Shown here one piece after another: positions 4,074-7,089 of a DNA stretch of 7,089 nt; within the stretch, counting starts at the first letter, position 1, and each line of letters begins with the position of its first letter. This DNA is from an uncultured Clostridia bacterium (GTDB lineage: Bacteria; Bacillota; Clostridia; Christensenellales; DTU072). Location: contig CAKRAY010000075.1 in the NCBI GenBank assembly GCA_934296355.1, forward strand, positions 1 to 7,089, in the 5' to 3' direction. A program made the translations under genes and the position numbers. A model generated the notes under the pieces. The model was not told the origin of the DNA, did not search any database, and saw only the letters and a program-made list of their open reading frames with translations.

Positions 4074-4447
4074 TAAAGTTTAGTCAAGAAAAAGCGTTAT
4101 TTTTACACGAACTTTTAATAGAAGAAACGGGCGGTAGCGCGGGCGTTAGAGATTACGGTTTATTGGATTCCGCGTTGGAAAGCGCGTACGCTACGTTTGA
4201 CGGAACGGATTTGTATCCGAGTATCGAGGAAAAAGCCGCGAAAATCGGATATAGTTTGATAAGCAATCACTCTTTCGTCGACGGCAATAAACGAATAGGA
4301 ATGTTCGTGACGATTTGTTTTTTGGAAGTAAACGGACTGCGCGTAAACGCGACGAACGATGACGTTATTTGCGCCGGACTTGCCGTTGCGAGCGGAAGTA
4401 TGAATTACGACCGATTTAAGGAATGGATTATAAAAATTACCCGATAA
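4070..4447 (+). CDS. doc: Doc family toxin (Fic fold, death on curing)
   Basis: Doc toxins phosphorylate elongation factor Tu and stop translation. The 125-aa length equals that of the P1 Doc family. The Fic-type active site HSFVDGNKRIG lies at residues 67-77, with His67 and the NKR anion-binding residues intact. The upstream helix GVRDYGLLDSALESAYATFDG and DLYPSIEEKAAKIGYSLI are characteristic of the family. No change suggests inactivation. It is translationally coupled to the antitoxin, with a GAGG motif about 10 nt before the start. The pair lies about 600 bp from the element junction on the chromosomal side, so it is probably not part of the rolling-circle element. Confidence 0.92.
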   Translation: MIKFSQEKALFLHELLIEETGGSAGVRDYGLLDSALESAYATFDGTDLYPSIEEKAAKIGYSLISNHSFVDGNKRIGMFVTICFLEVNGLRVNATNDDVICAGLAVASGSMNYDRFKEWIIKITR

Positions 4448-4474
4448 AATTAAAGTAATATGCGTATTTTACCA

Positions 4475-4488
4475 TAGCGTTAACGCTA
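4475..4488. repeat. 14-bp perfect palindrome after doc
   Basis: TAGCGTTAACGCTA is exactly self-complementary and lies 28 bp past the doc stop codon, just upstream of the tcdA promoter. It could be an operator for that promoter. There is no T-run directly after it, so it is not an obvious terminator. Confidence 0.5.
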
Positions 4489-4502
4489 AACGTCGTTTTT
4501 GT

Positions 4503-4531
4503 TTGCATAAAACGATTTTTTGGTTTATAAT
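4503..4531 (+). promoter_or_regulatory. Promoter of the tcdA operon
   Basis: TTGCAT (4503-4508) and a perfect TATAAT (4526-4531) are 17 bp apart. The start near 4538 leaves a leader of about 120 nt before tcdA. The leader holds modest hairpins (AAAGAA/TTCTTT near 4566-4589; AGCG-GAG-CGCT near 4611-4621) but no recognised riboswitch. Confidence 0.7.
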
Positions 4532-4657
4532 CAAAAACCGTTGAAAGGCAAAATTTCGAATCGATAAAGAAATTTAGTATTCTTCTTTGTTAAGTCATAG
4601 AAAAAACCGAGCGGAGCGCTTTTCAATGATTTTTATTTTGTTATATAAGGAAATAAA

Positions 4658-5389
4658 ATGGACCAGTTTTCGAGAACCGAGTTGTTATTCGGCAAAGAAG
4701 CAATGAATAAACTCGCTAACAGCAAAGTTATAGTGTTCGGCGTGGGCGGCGTAGGCGGTTACGTCGTCGAGGCGCTTGCTCGCTCCAGCGTAGGCGCGAT
4801 AGACGTCGTCGATAACGATATAATTTGTTTGAGCAATATTAACAGACAAATCATCGCTACGACGGAGAACGTCGGCAATTATAAGGTTGACGAGATTAAA
4901 AAGCGTATTCTCTCAATCAACCCGGAATGTAAAGTAAACGCGCACAAACTTTTTTATATGCCGGAAAACGCCGATAATTTTGATTTTTCTCAATACGATT
5001 ACGTTGTGGACGCAATCGACACCGTTAAAGCGAAATTACAACTTGCTCTGCAAGCGCAAAACGCGTCTGTTAGAATAATTTCTTCTATGGGCGCGGGCAA
5101 TAAAGTCAATCCCGTCGGATTCAAGGTCGCCGATTTATATAAAACCAGCGTAGATCCGCTCGCCAAAGTTATGCGCAGAGAAGGAAAAAAACTCGGTATA
5201 AAAAAACTTAAAGTCGTTTACTCCGAAGAAGAAGCGTTAACGCCGAGCGAAAACGTTATTTCCGATAACGATACGGGATTTACGAGAAGAGCAACGCCCG
5301 GTTCGACTGCGTTCGTGCCGAGCGTGGTAGGTTTGATTATCGCAAGCGAGGTCGTAAAAGATCTTATAGGATTCGCAAACGAACGATAA
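4658..5389 (+). CDS. tcdA: tRNA threonylcarbamoyladenosine dehydratase TcdA
   Basis: TcdA uses ATP to convert t6A at position 37 of ANN-decoding tRNAs into the cyclic form ct6A. The 243-aa protein has the E1/ThiF-like nucleotide fold: GVGGVGG at 28-34, followed by EALARSSVGAIDVVDND, then SNINRQ at 59-64, Lys75 in GNYK and DAID at 117-120. The EALARSxxG and SNxNRQ segments, the GAGNKVNPVGFKVADLYKT stretch and the total length match TcdA better than MoeB or ThiF, and no C-terminal rhodanese is attached. AAGGA lies 6 nt before the ATG. It is the first gene of a two-gene operon; the next ribosome binding site overlaps its stop. In E. coli TcdA works with the CsdA/CsdE sulfur system, and here the partner gene carries a rhodanese domain. 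Confidence 0.9.
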   Translation: MDQFSRTELLFGKEAMNKLANSKVIVFGVGGVGGYVVEALARSSVGAIDVVDNDIICLSNINRQIIATTENVGNYKVDEIKKRILSINPECKVNAHKLFYMPENADNFDFSQYDYVVDAIDTVKAKLQLALQAQNASVRIISSMGAGNKVNPVGFKVADLYKTSVDPLAKVMRREGKKLGIKKLKVVYSEEEALTPSENVISDNDTGFTRRATPGSTAFVPSVVGLIIASEVVKDLIGFANER

Positions 5390-5395
5390 GGAGCG

Positions 5396-6538
5396 ATGAT
5401 GAATATTACTATTGAAGAATTGATGCAACTTTCCGGCGAGTCTTACGTTTTGTACGACTTACGCGCCGCAAACGAACGTAACTATGGGTATATTCCCGAA
5501 TCCGTTTCCGAAACGGCGGACGGCGTGTTAGCGGCGGAATTACCTAAAGATAAAAAAATCGTTCTTTACTGCACTCGCGGCGAGCTTTCTAAAGAGGTGG
5601 CCGAAAAACTCAGAGAATCGGGGCGCGACGCGTATAGCCTCGACGGCGGATATTTTTCTTGGATAAGATATAGAATGCAAAAGGAATCGGAAGAAGAAGT
5701 CTGCAAGAAAGTCGAACAAAGCATTCGAACTAAGTTCAAATCGGTTCTAATGGGAAGATTCATTAAAGCATTGAAAGAGTATAAACTCGTCAACGAGGGC
5801 GATAAAATCGCCGTATGTATGTCCGGTGGCAAAGACTCGATGTTGATGGCGAAACTCTTCCAAGAATTAAAAAGATACAGCGACGTTAATTTCGAAGTTA
5901 AATACTTGGTGATGGACCCCGGTTACAATGCTGAAAACAGAAAACTTATCGAGGACAACGCGCGAAGATTGAATATTCCGATTACCATTTATGAATCGAA
6001 TATCTTCGAGTCCGTGTATAATGTAGAAAAATCTCCGTGCTATTTGTGCGCGAGAATGCGTAGAGGTTACCTCTATAATTTTGCAAAAAAAGAGGGTTGT
6101 AATAAAATCGCGCTCGGTCACCATTACGACGACGTTATAGAAACCATACTCATGGGAATGTTGTATTCGGGTCAGTTCGGTACGATGATGCCGAAACTGC
6201 ACAGCGAAAACTTCGATGGAATGGAACTTATTCGTCCGATGTACTTTATTCGAGAAGACGATATTATAGCGTGGCGCGATTATAACAATTTGCAGTTTTT
6301 AAGATGCGCGTGTAAGTTTACCGACACCTGCACGACTTGCAATAACGGTGATAACCACTCTAAACGTTTAGAAACGAAAGAACTGATTAGAAAGCTGAAA
6401 AAAGTCAATCCCACGGTCGAACAATGTATTTTCAGAAGCAGCGAAAACGTCAGCCTGGAAACCGTTCTGGCTTATAAAAAGAACCGAGTGAAACACAGTT
6501 TCTTAGAATCATACGACGATAACGGCGATAATAAGTAA
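5396..6538 (+). CDS. Rhodanese-TtcA-like fusion, tRNA thiolation enzyme
   Basis: This 380-aa protein joins two domains. Residues 4-92 form a rhodanese: YDLRAANERNYGYIPES, active-site Cys59 in YCTRGE, and LDGGYFSW. It should carry sulfur as a persulfide. From about 110 is a TtcA/TilS-family ATP pyrophosphatase with PP-loop SGGKDS (143-148), CYLC (Cys215 and Cys218) and GHHYDDVIET. TtcA makes 2-thiocytidine at tRNA position 32 and uses a CxxC plus a third cysteine for an iron-sulfur cluster. Here CAC at 304-306 and CTTC at 312-315 offer several candidates. It starts 6 nt after the tcdA stop with AAGGAG overlapping that stop; ATG 5399 is better spaced than ATG 5396. The target base (C32 or another) is inferred. 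The fusion suggests the sulfur donor is built in. Confidence 0.85.
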   Translation: MMNITIEELMQLSGESYVLYDLRAANERNYGYIPESVSETADGVLAAELPKDKKIVLYCTRGELSKEVAEKLRESGRDAYSLDGGYFSWIRYRMQKESEEEVCKKVEQSIRTKFKSVLMGRFIKALKEYKLVNEGDKIAVCMSGGKDSMLMAKLFQELKRYSDVNFEVKYLVMDPGYNAENRKLIEDNARRLNIPITIYESNIFESVYNVEKSPCYLCARMRRGYLYNFAKKEGCNKIALGHHYDDVIETILMGMLYSGQFGTMMPKLHSENFDGMELIRPMYFIREDDIIAWRDYNNLQFLRCACKFTDTCTTCNNGDNHSKRLETKELIRKLKKVNPTVEQCIFRSSENVSLETVLAYKKNRVKHSFLESYDDNGDNK

Positions 6539-6589
6539 TATCACACAATTATCCGTATCTTACGCTACAAACAATACCATAAAACTACG

Positions 6590-6626
6590 AATACTCGAAA
6601 GTGAGAAACTTTTCGAGTATTTTTTA
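6590..6626 (+). terminator. Rho-independent terminator of the tcdA operon
   Basis: AATACTCGAAA (6590-6600) pairs perfectly over 11 bp with TTTCGAGTATT (6611-6621), followed by a run of six T. It lies 51 bp after the last gene of the operon. Confidence 0.93.
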
Positions 6627-6655
6627 TCGATAAAAAATAAAATTTCGGGAAAAAA

Positions 6656-6684
6656 TTGACTTTTTTTTCCTTATTTTCTATAAT
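6656..6684 (+). promoter_or_regulatory. Near-consensus promoter of the decarboxylase gene
   Basis: TTGACT (6656-6661) and TATAAT (6679-6684) are exactly 17 bp apart, with a T-rich spacer. The start near 6691 leaves a short leader of about 30 nt. Confidence 0.88.
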
Positions 6685-6719
6685 ATTTATGTAAAAATTT
6701 TATTTGGAGATTTAATATA

Positions 6720-7089
6720 GTGAAAACCCCGTTTATAACTCAGGAACAAGTGCAAAGCATAAAAAAGGTTTATCCCACTCCGTTTCATATATACGACGAA
6801 AAAGGAATTGAAGAAAACGCTTTGGACTTATACGACGCTTTTTCTTGGAATAGCGGGTACAAGGAGTATTTTGCGGTAAAGGCGACCCCGAATCCCGTTA
6901 TTTTGAAGATTTTGAAAAAATTAGGGTGCGGCGTCGATTGTTCTTCGCTTACCGAACTCATGATGGCGCGTGACCTTGGCTTTTCGGGCGAAGAAATAAT
7001 GTTTTCGAGTAACGAAACTCCCGCGGAGGAGTTCGTTTTGGCGAGAGAACTCGGCGCGATAATAAATCTCGACGATATCACGCATATAG
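6720..7089 (+). CDS. lysA: Diaminopimelate decarboxylase-like protein, partial (C-terminus outside the window)
   Basis: The first 123 residues of a fold type III PLP enzyme are present. TPFHIYDE (20-27) is the usual N-terminal start. YFAVKATPNPVIL (50-62) carries the PLP-binding Lys54. LGCGVDCSSLTELMMA and IMFSSNETPAEEF follow the LysA order. LysA removes the D-centre carboxyl of meso-diaminopimelate to give lysine. Related enzymes act on ornithine, arginine or carboxynorspermidine, and the deciding C-terminal residues are missing. It starts with GTG at 6720, with GGAG 10 nt upstream. It has its own strong promoter and is separated from the tcdA operon by a terminator. Confidence 0.8.
   Translation, partial: MKTPFITQEQVQSIKKVYPTPFHIYDEKGIEENALDLYDAFSWNSGYKEYFAVKATPNPVILKILKKLGCGVDCSSLTELMMARDLGFSGEEIMFSSNETPAEEFVLARELGAIINLDDITHI

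Overview
The window looks like a low-to-moderate GC Bacillota chromosome, probably an uncultured Clostridia lineage. The signs are strong AAGGAG-type ribosome binding sites, TTGACA/TATAAT promoters, GAAC-N4-GTTC operators and a Clostridia-type HUH replication protein. No taxonomic marker is present, so this is an inference. An integrated mobile element lies on the left, a toxin-antitoxin locus in the middle, and ordinary housekeeping genes on the right.

Positions 1 to about 3180 are the right end of an integrated rolling-circle element, either a cryptic inovirus-like prophage or an integrated plasmid. Its main genes are on the minus strand. A 351-aa HUH Rep protein lies next to the boundary. 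It is followed by a 540-bp non-coding stretch packed with inverted repeats (a candidate origin or packaging region), then an operon of a 199-aa protein, a 74-aa protein and a single-pass membrane protein cut by the window edge. The operon promoter is near-consensus and carries two GAAC-N4-GTTC palindromes, as expected for LexA/SOS control. A divergent 26-aa hydrophobic toxin gene sits between the origin-like region and the operon. It is fully covered by a convincing antisense transcription unit with its own promoter and terminator, so it looks like a type I toxin-antitoxin module.

The element ends at 3180-3224 in the 3' 45 nt of a tRNA-Thr(CGT) gene, followed by a terminator. The 5' half is missing, which is the usual trace of integration into a tRNA 3' end. 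The intact tRNA should lie to the left, outside the window.

From 3225 to 4450 there is a phd-doc type II toxin-antitoxin operon with a promoter and a short structured leader ending in a terminator-like stem plus seven T. About 280 bp upstream is a second promoter and leader followed by a decayed copy of the antitoxin start, so the promoter-leader-antitoxin unit appears to have been duplicated.

From 4450 to 6626 is a two-gene tRNA-modification operon: TcdA (ct6A37 formation) and a rhodanese-TtcA-like fusion (probable thiolation of a tRNA anticodon loop), closed by a clear terminator. A strong promoter then drives the start of a diaminopimelate-decarboxylase-like gene that runs off the right edge.
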